From Methylobacterium sp. NMS14P (GTDB lineage: Bacteria; Pseudomonadota; Alphaproteobacteria; Rhizobiales; Beijerinckiaceae), in NCBI RefSeq assembly GCF_028583545.1, contig NZ_CP087106.1:5439001-5503000 (forward strand): DNA of 64,000 nt, written 5' to 3'. Shown piece by piece: positions 10,614-18,673 of this stretch; the first letter of the stretch is position 1, and each line of letters starts with the position of its first letter. Made by a program: the position numbers and the translations under genes. A model generated the notes under the pieces. The model did not search any database and had not been told where the DNA came from. It saw only the letters and a list, made by a program, of their open reading frames with translations.

Positions 10614-11912
10614 TCAGCAATCCAGGGTGGTGTCCCGCTCCCACTGGGTGAGGTGCTGGCAGAAGGCGTTCCACTCCTCGTTCTTCAGCTTGAGATAGCT
10701 CGGCACGAAGGGGCCCAGGGCCTCGCCGAGAATCGCGCTGCCCGACAGGGCGCGCAGGGCGTCCAGCATGTTGAGCGGCAGCCGCTTCAGGCCCTCGACC
10801 GTGTGGCCGTCGGTGTACATGTTGATGTCGAGGCGCGGGCCTGGATCCCGGTGGTTGCGGATCCCGTCGAGCCCGGCCGCCAGGATCGCCGCCTGGAGCA
10901 GGTACGGGTTGACGGCCCCGTCGGCGAGGCGGAACTCGAACCGTCCCGGCCCGGGGATGCGGATCATGTGCGTGCGGTTGTTGCCCGAGTAGGTCACCGT
11001 GTTGGGCGCCCAGGTCGCCCCCGAATTGGTCCGGGGCGCGTTGATCCGCTTGTAGGAATTGACGCAGGGGTTGGTGATCGCCGCCAGCGCGTCGGCCGAG
11101 TGGATCAGGCCGCCGATGAAGTGGTAGCCCGTCGGCGACAGGCCGATCGGGTCGGACGGGTCCGCGAAGACGTTCCGCCCGTCCCGCCAGAGGGAGACGT
11201 GGGCGTGGCAGCCCGAGCCGGTCAGGTCGGCGAACGGCTTGGGCATGAAGGTCGCGCGCAGGCCGTGCTTCTCGGCGATCGAGCGGGTCATGTACTTGAA
11301 GAAGGCGTGGCGATCGGCGGTGACGAGGGCGTCGTCGTAGTCCCAGTTCATCTCGAACTGGCCGTTCGCGTCCTCGTGGTCGTTCTGGTAGGGCTTCCAG
11401 CCCAGGGCGAGCATCGCGTCGCAGATCTCGCTGATCACGTCGTAGCGCCGCATCAGCGCCGACTGGTCGTAGCAGGGCTTCGTCTGCCGGTCGGACATGT
11501 CGGCGGGCTCGGCGCCGTCGGCGGTGATCAGGAAGAACTCGCACTCGACGCCGGTCTTCATCGCGAGGCCGAGATCCGCCGCCTCGGCGATCAGGCGCTT
11601 GAGCAGGTTGCGGGGCGCCTGCTCGACCGGACGGCCGTCCATGGCGAGATCGGCCGGCAGCCAGCCGACCTCGGGGCGCCAGGGCAGCTGGATCAGCGCG
11701 TCCGCGTCGGGGATCGCGAGGAGGTCGGAATCGGCCGGGCTCATGTCGAGCCAGGTGGCGAAGCCCGCGAACCCGGCGCCGCTGCGGCAGGTGCTGGCGA
11801 TCGCCGCGGCCGGGACGAGCTTGGCGCGCTGGGTCCCGAACAGGTCGGTGTACGAGACGAGGAAATACTTGATGCCGCGCTCCTTGGCGGCGGTCTCGAG
11901 ATCGAGCGACAT
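10614..11912 (-). CDS. gmaS: Gamma-glutamylmethylamide synthetase / type III glutamine-synthetase-like ligase
   Basis: 432 residues of the glutamine synthetase fold: N-terminal beta-grasp segment (SYTDLFGTQRAKLVP, 22-36) and catalytic region with the metal-binding ECEFF, GQFEMNW and HAHVSLW motifs, NRTH and the FEFRLADG strand, ending TTLDC as in GmaS/GlnT proteins. GmaS makes gamma-glutamylmethylamide from methylamine, glutamate and ATP. GlnT-type relatives make glutamine, and the sequence alone does not separate them. Its place after the three glutamate-synthase-like subunits fits either the N-methylglutamate route or a glxBCD-glnT unit. Start at 11912 is preceded by AGGG at a good spacing; a GTG at 11927 is an alternative. 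Confidence 0.78.
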   Translation of the reverse strand: MSLDLETAAKERGIKYFLVSYTDLFGTQRAKLVPAAAIASTCRSGAGFAGFATWLDMSPADSDLLAIPDADALIQLPWRPEVGWLPADLAMDGRPVEQAPRNLLKRLIAEAADLGLAMKTGVECEFFLITADGAEPADMSDRQTKPCYDQSALMRRYDVISEICDAMLALGWKPYQNDHEDANGQFEMNWDYDDALVTADRHAFFKYMTRSIAEKHGLRATFMPKPFADLTGSGCHAHVSLWRDGRNVFADPSDPIGLSPTGYHFIGGLIHSADALAAITNPCVNSYKRINAPRTNSGATWAPNTVTYSGNNRTHMIRIPGPGRFEFRLADGAVNPYLLQAAILAAGLDGIRNHRDPGPRLDINMYTDGHTVEGLKRLPLNMLDALRALSGSAILGEALGPFVPSYLKLKNEEWNAFCQHLTQWERDTTLDC

Positions 11913-11985
11913 CGCATGCACCCTCACTAGGGCCGACGAGGGCCGGAACGGGGAGGGGTCGCCCGGCGGCGGCCCCGGTCTGTCG

Positions 11986-12027
11986 GAGCGCGGTCGTCAG
12001 AGCGCGGCCGTCACGGCGCGGCGCTCA
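11986..12027. repeat. Three imperfect 14-base tandem repeats
   Basis: GAGCGCGGTCGTCA (11986-11999), GAGCGCGGCCGTCA (12000-12013) and the diverged CGGCGCGGCGCTCA (12014-12027). The last one overlaps the stop codon of the FMN subunit gene on the minus strand. They fill part of the 112-base gap before gmaS. Confidence 0.6.
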
Positions 12028-13353
12028 CAGGCCGGCCTTGCCGGGGATCCAGTCGGTCCCGGCGAGGGGGACCTGCGCCATGGCCGCGGCCTCGATCGTC
12101 AGGGCGACGAGGTCCTCGGGCTCCAGGTTGTGGAGGTGGCTCTTGCCGCAGGCGCGGGCGATGGTCTGCGCCTCCAGGGTCATGACGGCGAGGAAGTTGG
12201 CGAGGCGCCGGCCGCCGAGCACGGGGTCGAGCCGCCGGGCGAGTTCCGGATCCTGCGTGGTGATGCCCGCCGGGTCCTTGCCCTCGTGCCAGTCGTCGTA
12301 GGCGCCCGCCGTGGTGCCGAGCGCCGCGTACTCGGCCTCCCAGCGGGGATCGTTGTCGCCGAGCGCGATCAGCGCCGCGGTGCCGATCGCCACCGCGTCG
12401 GCGCCCAGCGCCAGCACCTTGGCGACGTCGGCGCCGGAGCGGATGCCGCCGGAGACCACGAGCTGGACCTTCCGGTGCAGGCCGAGATCCTGGAGCGCCT
12501 GCACGGCGGGCCGGATCGCCGCCAGCGTCGGGATGCCGACATGCTCGATGAACACGTCCTGCGTGGCCGCCGTGCCGCCCTGCATGCCGTCCAGCACGAC
12601 GACGTCCGCGCCGGACTTCGCGGCGAGGGCGGTGTCGTAGTAGGGGCGGCTCGCCCCGACCTTCACGTAGATCGGCTTCTCCCAGTCGGTGATCTCGCGC
12701 AGCTCCTCGAGCTTGATCGCGAGGTCGTCCGGGCCGGTCCAGTCCGGGTGGCGGCAGGCCGAGCGCTGGTCGATGCCCGGCGGCAGGCAGCGCATCCCGG
12801 CGACCCGCTCGGTGATCTTCTGCCCGAGCAGCATGCCGCCGCCGCCGGGCTTGGCGCCCTGACCGATCACCACCTCGATGGCGTCGGCCCGGCGCAGGTC
12901 GTCCGGGTTCATGCCGTAGCGGGACGGCAGGTACTGGTAGACCAGGGTCTGCGAGTGCCCCCGCTCCTCCGGGGTCATGCCGCCGTCGCCCGTGGTGGTC
13001 GAGGTCCCGGCGAGGCTCGCGCCGCGCCCGAGGGCCTCCTTGGCGTTGGCCGAGAGGGAGCCGAAGCTCATGCCGGCGATGGTCACCGGGGTCTTCAGGC
13101 GGATCGGCTTCGAGGCGAAGCGGTCGCCCAGCACCACCTCGGTGCCGCACCGCTCGCGGTAGCCCTCCAGCGGGTAGCGGCTGATCGAGGCGCCGAGGAA
13201 CAGCAGGTCGTCGAGATGCGGGAGCGCGCGCTTCGCGCCGGCGCCGCGGATGTCGTAGATGCCGGTCGCCGCCGCCCGGCGGATCTCCGCCATGACCTCG
13301 GGGGTGAAGGTCGCCGAGGTGCGCGGCGCCGTGCGCGGGGGCGTCTCGGCCAT
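12025..13353 (-). CDS. mgsC: Glutamate-synthase-like FMN subunit (MgsC / GlxD type)
   Basis: 442 residues, matching the FMN-binding synthase domain of glutamate synthase large subunits. Recognisable parts are AGMSFGSLSANAKEALGRG, GAKPGGGGMLLGQK, VLDGMQGGTAATQDVF and the phosphate-binding VSGGIRSGADVAK...GADAVAIGTAALIALG. In N-methylglutamate synthase this subunit reduces the imine of methylamine transfer. The segment that carries the [3Fe-4S] cysteines in canonical GltB/GltB2 reads AYDDWHEGKDPAGITTQ and contains no cysteine. The ATG at 13353 overlaps the mgsB stop (ATGA). Confidence 0.82.
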   Translation of the reverse strand: MAETPPRTAPRTSATFTPEVMAEIRRAAATGIYDIRGAGAKRALPHLDDLLFLGASISRYPLEGYRERCGTEVVLGDRFASKPIRLKTPVTIAGMSFGSLSANAKEALGRGASLAGTSTTTGDGGMTPEERGHSQTLVYQYLPSRYGMNPDDLRRADAIEVVIGQGAKPGGGGMLLGQKITERVAGMRCLPPGIDQRSACRHPDWTGPDDLAIKLEELREITDWEKPIYVKVGASRPYYDTALAAKSGADVVVLDGMQGGTAATQDVFIEHVGIPTLAAIRPAVQALQDLGLHRKVQLVVSGGIRSGADVAKVLALGADAVAIGTAALIALGDNDPRWEAEYAALGTTAGAYDDWHEGKDPAGITTQDPELARRLDPVLGGRRLANFLAVMTLEAQTIARACGKSHLHNLEPEDLVALTIEAAAMAQVPLAGTDWIPGKAGL

Positions 13354-14042
13354 CAGTAGGCTCCGGCGTTGTCGACGTGGAAGTGGTAGAGGCTGCGCGC
13401 GGACCCGTAGCGGCGGAACTCGCCCGGATCGACCTCGCCCGCGAGCCCCGCGGCCTTGAGCTTGGCGAAGAGCTGTTCCCGGTGCGCGTCGGCCATCGGC
13501 TTCTCGACGCAGTCGGCGCCCAGGCTCGTGACCGCGCCGCGGACGTAGAGCCGGGCCTCGTAGAGCGAGTCGCCCAGCGCCTCGCCGGCATCGCCCAGCA
13601 CCGTCAGGGTCCCGGCCTGGGCCATGAAGGCCGACATGTGGCCGATCGACCCCTTCACGAGGATGTCGACCCCCTTCATGGAGATGCCGCAACGCGCCCC
13701 GGCATTGCCGTCGATCAGGAGCAGGCCGCCCTGCGCGGTGGCCCCGGCCGCCTGGCTGGCGTCGCCGCGCACGTGGACGAAGCCCGACATCATGTTCTCG
13801 GCGACGCCGACCCCGGCATTGCCGCCGATCACGACGCTGGCCCGCTTGTTCATGCCGGCGCAGTAGTAGCCGGCGTTGCCCTCGATCTCGACGTGGATCG
13901 GGGCGTCGAGGCCCGCCGCGATGGCGTGCCGGCCGTCCGGGTTCACGACCGTCCAGCGGGTCTCGTTCGTGTCGGGCCTGAGGGCGTGGAGGGCGCGGTT
14001 CAGGGCGCGCAGCGGCTCGGCGCGCAGGTCGACGGTCGGCAT
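13353..14042 (-). CDS. mgsB: Glutamate-synthase-like GXGXG subunit (MgsB / GlxC type)
   Basis: 229 residues that form one right-handed beta-helix of the glutamate synthase GXGXG domain. Repeating turns such as IEGNAGYYCAG, IGGNAGVGVAE, VRGDASQAAG, IDGNAGARCG and VLGDAGEALG are spaced about 20 residues apart. In three-subunit N-methylglutamate synthases and GlxC proteins this domain is a separate chain that couples the amidotransferase and FMN subunits. ATGA overlaps at both ends (14042 and 13353) bind it tightly to its neighbours. Confidence 0.82.
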   Translation of the reverse strand: MPTVDLRAEPLRALNRALHALRPDTNETRWTVVNPDGRHAIAAGLDAPIHVEIEGNAGYYCAGMNKRASVVIGGNAGVGVAENMMSGFVHVRGDASQAAGATAQGGLLLIDGNAGARCGISMKGVDILVKGSIGHMSAFMAQAGTLTVLGDAGEALGDSLYEARLYVRGAVTSLGADCVEKPMADAHREQLFAKLKAAGLAGEVDPGEFRRYGSARSLYHFHVDNAGAY

Positions 14043-14935
14043 CAGTGGCGCTCCCAGGCGTAGACCTTGGCGGGCTCCGGCTCGAAGACCCGGGCGCGCG
14101 CGATGCCGGGCAGGCCCACCAGGGCGCGGTACTCGGAGCCGAAGGCCACGTAGGCGTCTGTCTCGGCCATGACGGCGGGCTTGCAGGCGATCGGGTCGCG
14201 CAGGACGGCGAAGCCCGTCCGGGTGCCGACCACGAAGGTGAAGAACCCGTCGAGATCGGTCAGGCTCGCCTGCAGGGCCTCCTCGAGGGAGGCGCCGGCG
14301 CGCATCCGCCAGCTCAGGTAGCCGGCGGCGACCTCGGTGTCGTTGCTGGTGGCGAAGCGCATACCCTCCCGGCGCAGCCGCCGGCGCAGGTCGTTGTGGT
14401 TCGACAGGGAGCCGTTATGGACGAGGCACTCGTCGAGCCCCGTGGAGAACGGGTGGGCGCCGTTCGTGGTCACGGCGCTCTCGGTCGCCATGCGGGTGTG
14501 GCCGATGCCGTGGCTGCCCGCCATGCCGGCGAGGTCGAAGCGGTCCGCCACCGCGGCGGGCAGGCCCACCTCCTTGTAGATCTCCATCCGCCGGCCCACG
14601 GAGACCACGTCGATCTCCGGCGCGTTGTCGGCGAGCCAGGCGCGGACTGCGTCCGCCGCCGCCGCGTCCACGGTGAGCACCGTGTGGGTGTCCCGCGCGC
14701 TCGCCGCGACGGCCGGGCCGGTCGCGGCCTCGAGCCGGGTCACGACGGTCGCCAGCGCCCGCGCATCCGCCCCGCGCAAGGTGAGCTTCACCCCCGCGGC
14801 GGTGTCGCCGTAGACGGCGAAGCCGGCACTGTCGGGGCCGCGATCGGTCATCGTCTCCAACATTGTGGAGAGCAGCGCGCCGAGCTGCGGTTCCAGGTCC
14901 GGAGTCTTCAGGAATAGTCCGACGATCCCGCACAT
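14042..14935 (-). CDS. mgsA: Class II glutamine amidotransferase subunit (MgsA / GlxB type)
   Basis: 297 residues. Cys2 immediately after the initiator Met (MCGIVGLF) is the Ntn nucleophile. HTRMATESAVTTNGAHPF (about 163-180) and HNGSLSNHNDLR (about 190-201) are the substrate-binding and oxyanion elements, and SNDTEV follows. It is the ammonia- or methylamine-transferring subunit of the MgsABC or GlxBCD complex. First gene of the operon mgsA-mgsB-mgsC-gmaS. The 150 bases upstream hold a palindrome that may be the operator. Confidence 0.83.
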   Translation of the reverse strand: MCGIVGLFLKTPDLEPQLGALLSTMLETMTDRGPDSAGFAVYGDTAAGVKLTLRGADARALATVVTRLEAATGPAVAASARDTHTVLTVDAAAADAVRAWLADNAPEIDVVSVGRRMEIYKEVGLPAAVADRFDLAGMAGSHGIGHTRMATESAVTTNGAHPFSTGLDECLVHNGSLSNHNDLRRRLRREGMRFATSNDTEVAAGYLSWRMRAGASLEEALQASLTDLDGFFTFVVGTRTGFAVLRDPIACKPAVMAETDAYVAFGSEYRALVGLPGIARARVFEPEPAKVYAWERH

Positions 14936-15011
14936 GACGCTGCGAACTCCGTGCCGCCTGCCGGCATACGGCTCGCACGGCGCCCCGGATTCGTCAACTA
15001 AGGATCACTAA

Positions 15012-15030
15012 AATTTCCTGCTGAGAAATT
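15012..15030. promoter_or_regulatory. Palindrome upstream of the mgs operon
   Basis: AATTTC (15012-15017) and GAAATT (15025-15030) are perfect inverted arms with a 7-base spacer, 77 bases upstream of mgsA and 56 bases after the end of the XRE-cupin regulator gene. XRE regulators usually bind short palindromes of this kind, so autocontrol and operon control are plausible inferences. Confidence 0.45.
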
Positions 15031-15085
15031 CACCACCGGCTGCGGCGCCGTCGGGCAGGGGCGCTCGGCGCGCGCGGCGCCGGCG

Positions 15086-15691
15086 TCACTGCCGGGGATA
15101 GGCGATGATCGACAGGTAGGTCATCGGCCGCTTGATCAGCGTCTGCGGCCCGTGCAGCGCCTCGGCGTCGAACAGGAGCGCGTCGCCCGGCTTGAGGTGG
15201 TAATCCTGCCCGGCGTGGCGGTAGCTCACCTCGCCGCTCAGCATGTAGATGAACTCGACGCCCGCGTGGCGGAAGCCGGTATAGACCTCGGCATCCTCCT
15301 CCAGGGTGATGAGGTAGGGCTCGAGCACGGTCTCGCCGCGGATGCCGGCGCCGAGCAGCTCGTAGATGTGCCCGACCTTCGTGCCGCGCCGCTCGATGAC
15401 GACCCCGGTGCCCTTCTTCACGTAGGAGCAGTCGCGGCTCTCCTCGAAGGCGGCGAAGAGGGTGGTGATCGGCACGTTGAGCGCCTTCGCCACCGCGTTG
15501 ACCGTGGCGAGCGACGGCGAGATCTGCCCGTTCTCGATCTTCGAGACCATGCCGGGCGAGATGCCGGCCGCCGCGCTGAGATCGGCGACCGAGAGTTCCC
15601 GCTCGCGGCGCAGGGCGCGGACTTGGTGCCCGAGCGCCCGTTCCAGGCTCTTGCCGTCCTCGGTCGGCGCGTTCGAACCGGTATTCAGCAT
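15086..15691 (-). CDS. XRE-family regulator with C-terminal cupin
   Basis: 201 residues: an XRE/Cro helix-turn-helix (about 18-75, LSVADLSAAAGISPGMVSKIENGQISPS) and a cupin_2 sensor domain (about 120-195, with RHAGVEFIYMLSGEVSYR and LKPGDALLFD). Such regulators commonly bind an effector in the cupin and sit next to amine, glutamine or polyamine genes. It lies upstream of the mgs operon in the same direction and is its probable regulator. The ATG at 15691 is the first start that gives the whole domain. Confidence 0.88.
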   Translation of the reverse strand: MLNTGSNAPTEDGKSLERALGHQVRALRRERELSVADLSAAAGISPGMVSKIENGQISPSLATVNAVAKALNVPITTLFAAFEESRDCSYVKKGTGVVIERRGTKVGHIYELLGAGIRGETVLEPYLITLEEDAEVYTGFRHAGVEFIYMLSGEVSYRHAGQDYHLKPGDALLFDAEALHGPQTLIKRPMTYLSIIAYPRQ

Positions 15692-15790
15692 GGAAGGCCC
15701 GCGAACTGGAAGACCCCGCGGCCGGAGGCGTCCCGGCCGGTCGATCCACGGTCCATAGCCGATTGCACCGCGTTCCGCAGGCCCGCCGCC

Positions 15791-15821
15791 GGGGGCGGGG
15801 GCGGGGGCTGGAGGCTGGGGG
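15791..15821 (+). other. Putative G-quadruplex tract
   Basis: Four G5 runs (15791-15795, 15797-15801, 15803-15807 and 15817-15821) with loops of 1, 1 and 9 bases. Single-base loops favour a very stable parallel quadruplex. It lies in the gap between cheY and the XRE regulator gene, both minus-strand genes, so the G-rich strand is the template for transcription through the gap. Confidence 0.65.
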
Positions 15822-15855
15822 CTCGGCGGGGCGCGGTCGTCCCGGCCGCGCGGCC

Positions 15856-16221
15856 TCAGGCGCGGACGAGCTTGCCCACGACGGCGAGCAGCTGCTCGGG
15901 CTTGAACGGCTTGGTGATCCAGCCGGTCGCCCCGGCCGCCTTCGCCTGCTGCTTGATCCCCTCGTCGGATTCTGTGCTCAGGAAGAGGATCGGCACGCCC
16001 GTGCAGCTCGGCAGCGTCCGCAGCTGCTTGATCATCTCCAACCCGTTCATCACCGGCATGTTGAGATCGGTGATGACGAGGTTGACGCTCTCGCTCCTGG
16101 CCTTCGCGAGGCCTTCGGCGCCGTCGCCGGCCTCGATCACCGTGTGGCCGGCCGGGCCGAGCACCACCTTGATCATCTGCCGGATGCTGGGCGAGTCGTC
16201 GACGGCGAGGACAGTGGCCAT
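15856..16221 (-). CDS. cheY: CheY-like single-domain response regulator
   Basis: 121 residues, a stand-alone receiver. Acidic residues Asp8-Asp9, phospho-acceptor Asp52 (VITDLNMP), the Thr/Ser switch (FLST near 80) and the conserved Lys in WITKPF near 104 are all present. It has no output domain and would dock on a partner such as a flagellar motor or a kinase. It is followed upstream (minus direction) by a STAS-domain gene and is divergent from the soluble receptor and che genes, so it belongs to this chemotaxis island. Confidence 0.9.
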   Translation of the reverse strand: MATVLAVDDSPSIRQMIKVVLGPAGHTVIEAGDGAEGLAKARSESVNLVITDLNMPVMNGLEMIKQLRTLPSCTGVPILFLSTESDEGIKQQAKAAGATGWITKPFKPEQLLAVVGKLVRA

Positions 16222-16256
16222 GACACGGATTCCGTTCTTGCGCCTGGAGCGCGCGC

Positions 16257-16538
16257 CTAGAGGAGCGGCGCGCTGGGGAGTGCGATCGCGGCGCGCCGGA
16301 ACGCGCTCTCCACCGCCGGGGGGACGTTGACCAGCGCGATGCCGGCGGCGCGATGCCGCGCCGCCTTGTCGGCCGCGAGCACGATCTGGACGAAGGTGAT
16401 GTCCGCGCGCTCGACCGCCGCGCAGTCGAGGGTCAGGCGCGCCGCGCCGGCGAGCGCCGCCGTCAGCGTGTCCTGCAGCGACCGGACGGTCCGGATGGTG
16501 CAGTCGGGACCGAGCGTGAGGGCGGGGGCCTCGGACAT
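16257..16538 (-). CDS. STAS-domain protein
   Basis: 93 residues resembling STAS (anti-sigma-factor antagonist) domains: LTLGPDCTIRTVRSLQDTL, then LTLDCAAVERADITFVQIVLAADKAARHR. In the usual phosphorylation motif (DxSGV.F) this protein has ADITFVQ, so a Thr replaces the serine-glycine. STAS proteins of this size occur in chemotaxis operons of Alpha- and Deltaproteobacteria next to cheY and cheA. The start at 16538 is the ATG at the domain edge. It is 35 bases upstream of cheY and probably co-transcribed with it. Confidence 0.72.
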   Translation of the reverse strand: MSEAPALTLGPDCTIRTVRSLQDTLTAALAGAARLTLDCAAVERADITFVQIVLAADKAARHRAAGIALVNVPPAVESAFRRAAIALPSAPLL

Positions 16539-16857
16539 GCGGGTTCGTAACCTCGACGACAGACTTGCGGGGCGACGCGCCGCCACGTTCGAGTCAACAC
16601 CGCGGCGGGTAAATTCTTCCTGAAGGTTCGGCCAATCGAGGGCGGCTGACGCGGGGGCGGGTCCAGCACAGGGTTGAGATCTGTCCTGCATTGAATAGTC
16701 GTCTTGAGCTAATACTGTGCTCTGTGTCTCCCGCTGCAGCCTTCGGCCGAGCGATAACGCTTTTTTTAACGACGATCCTTAGCCTTGGGCAGGCACCGGC
16801 CGTCGGATTGCCGCTTGACCCGCGCGCATCGGTCGACTCCGAGAGATCCGCCCGCCG

Positions 16858-18096
16858 ATGTCCTTCCAAGTCGCCCACGACATTCTCAGGCAGGTCCCGG
16901 CCCGGTTCCGCCGGCCCGAGCTGCGGCCCGATGACCGGCGCGGATCGGGCGCGGCGCTCGGCGCCGCGATCCCGGCGGCCCCGCTCGCGGAGGCGGCCGC
17001 CTCCTCCATCGAGCCCGCGCCGCCCGTCGCGATGCCGGCCGAGCCGACGCCCGCCGCGCAGGCGGCCGACCTGCTCCAGGCCTGGCTCGGCCTCTCCGCG
17101 CAGCAGCGGACGCTGCTCGACGCCCTCGTCGCCGAGCTCGGGATCGTCTCCACCGACGTGGAGGCCAACGTCCACGGCCTGTCCAACCGGTTCCAGAACA
17201 TCGCCGCCTCGACCTGCGAGCAGTCGGAGATCGTCCGGGGGCTCGTCGCCTCGGTTCAGACCGTGCAGATCGACGGCAAGACCCTGCAGCTCGGCGACGT
17301 CGCCGCCGGCCTCGGCGAGACGCTCACCGCGCTGATCGAGCGGATCACCCTGATGTCGTCCCGCGGGTCGACCCTCGCGCAGGGGCTCGCGGGGGTGCTC
17401 GAGGGCCTGTCGTCGGTCGAGGGCAGCGTGGCGCAGATCGAGCGGATCAACCGCCAGACCAACCTCCTCGCCCTGAACGCCAAGATCGAGGCGGCCCGGG
17501 CCGGCGCCAGCGGCGCGGCCTTCGCGGTGGTCGCCGACGAGGTGCGCGGCCTCGCCACGACCATCAACGCCCTGTCGGACGTGATCAAGCAGCAGATCGG
17601 CACCATGGCGGACGGCCTGCGCAGCAGCCACACCCTGCTGGGCGACATCGCGGCGATCGACATGTCCGAGGAGAGCCGGACCGCCGAGACGCGCGTCCGG
17701 ATGGTAATGCGGGCGCTGGTCGAGCAGAACGCGCAGGTCGCGGGCATCCTGCAGCAGACTGCCGAGACCACGCAGGCCATCACGCAGGACGTGTCGGCGG
17801 CGATCGTGGCGATGCAGTTCCAGGACCGGGCCAAGCAGCGCATCCAGAACGTCGAGGGCCTGCTGCGCTCGGCCGGAGCGGAGCTCGGCCGGCTCTCCGC
17901 CGACAGCGCGGACCGCGGCGCGGCGCCGGGTACCGCGGCCGACCCGGCCTGGATCGCGGCGGCGATCACCGGGTGCACGCTGGGTGAGGTCCGGGCACGC
18001 CTCACGGAGCGCCTGCTCGGCGGTGCCCCGGTCACCGAGAACCCGGCCGCCGACGCTGCGGTCGCCGACGATCTGGACGGCATCGACCTGTTCTGA
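16858..18096 (+). CDS. Soluble methyl-accepting-chemotaxis-like receptor
   Basis: 412 residues with no membrane segment. A Pro/Ala-rich N terminus (about 20-75) leads into a helical region and a degenerate MCP signalling hairpin (about 195-235): [21 protein letters not shown], followed by [17 protein letters not shown], where canonical receptors have the E.GRGF pattern. The C terminus (DDLDGIDLF) is acidic and not the NWETF-type pentapeptide. It lies divergent to STAS and CheY and upstream of cheA. It may be a cytoplasmic cluster or scaffold receptor. Confidence 0.8.
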   Translation: MSFQVAHDILRQVPARFRRPELRPDDRRGSGAALGAAIPAAPLAEAAASSIEPAPPVAMPAEPTPAAQAADLLQAWLGLSAQQRTLLDALVAELGIVSTDVEANVHGLSNRFQNIAASTCEQSEIVRGLVASVQTVQIDGKTLQLGDVAAGLGETLTALIERITLMSSRGSTLAQGLAGVLEGLSSVEGSVAQIERINRQTNLLALNAKIEAARAGASGAAFAVVADEVRGLATTINALSDVIKQQIGTMADGLRSSHTLLGDIAAIDMSEESRTAETRVRMVMRALVEQNAQVAGILQQTAETTQAITQDVSAAIVAMQFQDRAKQRIQNVEGLLRSAGAELGRLSADSADRGAAPGTAADPAWIAAAITGCTLGEVRARLTERLLGGAPVTENPAADAAVADDLDGIDLF

Positions 18097-18673
18097 GCGC
18101 GGGCGCGCCGCGCAGGCGCGGTCCAGGGGCAGCCCGATCGGGCCCGGTCGGCGGTCGCACCGCGGCCGGGCCTTCCCGCGCCCGACTCGCCGCGACCGGC
18201 CCCGGTCGCACTCCCGATCCGATCCTCTCGCCGCCTCCCGCACGGGGCTGCCGCGGTCCGAATCCGCGCGGCTGCGCGTCGATGCGAGACAACGCGGGTC
18301 AACGCGAGTCAATGCGCCGTGCCGGGCGGAACCGCGCCGGACGGCGCGCCCGAGATCCTGTGATCCGCGGCTCACGCGATCGCCGTATACAACAATCAAT
18401 TTCTTCGGTGTGTAGGTAGATATACTGTTCGGTCAGGATCGAAATCTGCTCGTTAACCGAAAATTTCTGGTCCGATTTTATACAACCATACAAGTCAGGC
18501 GGCGGGTGCTCGTCATTTCCCGTCACCGCGCGGACGTCGCGCGCCGTGAGAGTCCGCGCAGCTGCCTGATCGCTGAGGACACGGTCCGCGTCCGGAGTCG
18601 GAGCATCCGTTCGCGCTCAGGATCGGGCGGTTCGTTCTGTATCTGCGTTCTGTGTTCGGGGGTCCGATCGTCC
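18097..18673. other. Intergenic region upstream of cheA
   Basis: 577 bases without a supportable gene. The first 280 bases are GC-rich and include a run of 10-base repeats (18278-18317). About 18380-18500 is markedly AT-rich compared with the flanks, which suits a promoter for the cheA operon, although I cannot name a -35/-10 pair with confidence. Confidence 0.5.
18278..18317. repeat. Four imperfect tandem 10-base repeats
   Basis: GTCGATGCGA, GACAACGCGG, GTCAACGCGA and GTCAATGCGC follow each other without a gap at exactly 10-base periodicity, so each copy faces the same side of the helix. They lie about 360 bases upstream of cheA. Confidence 0.6.
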
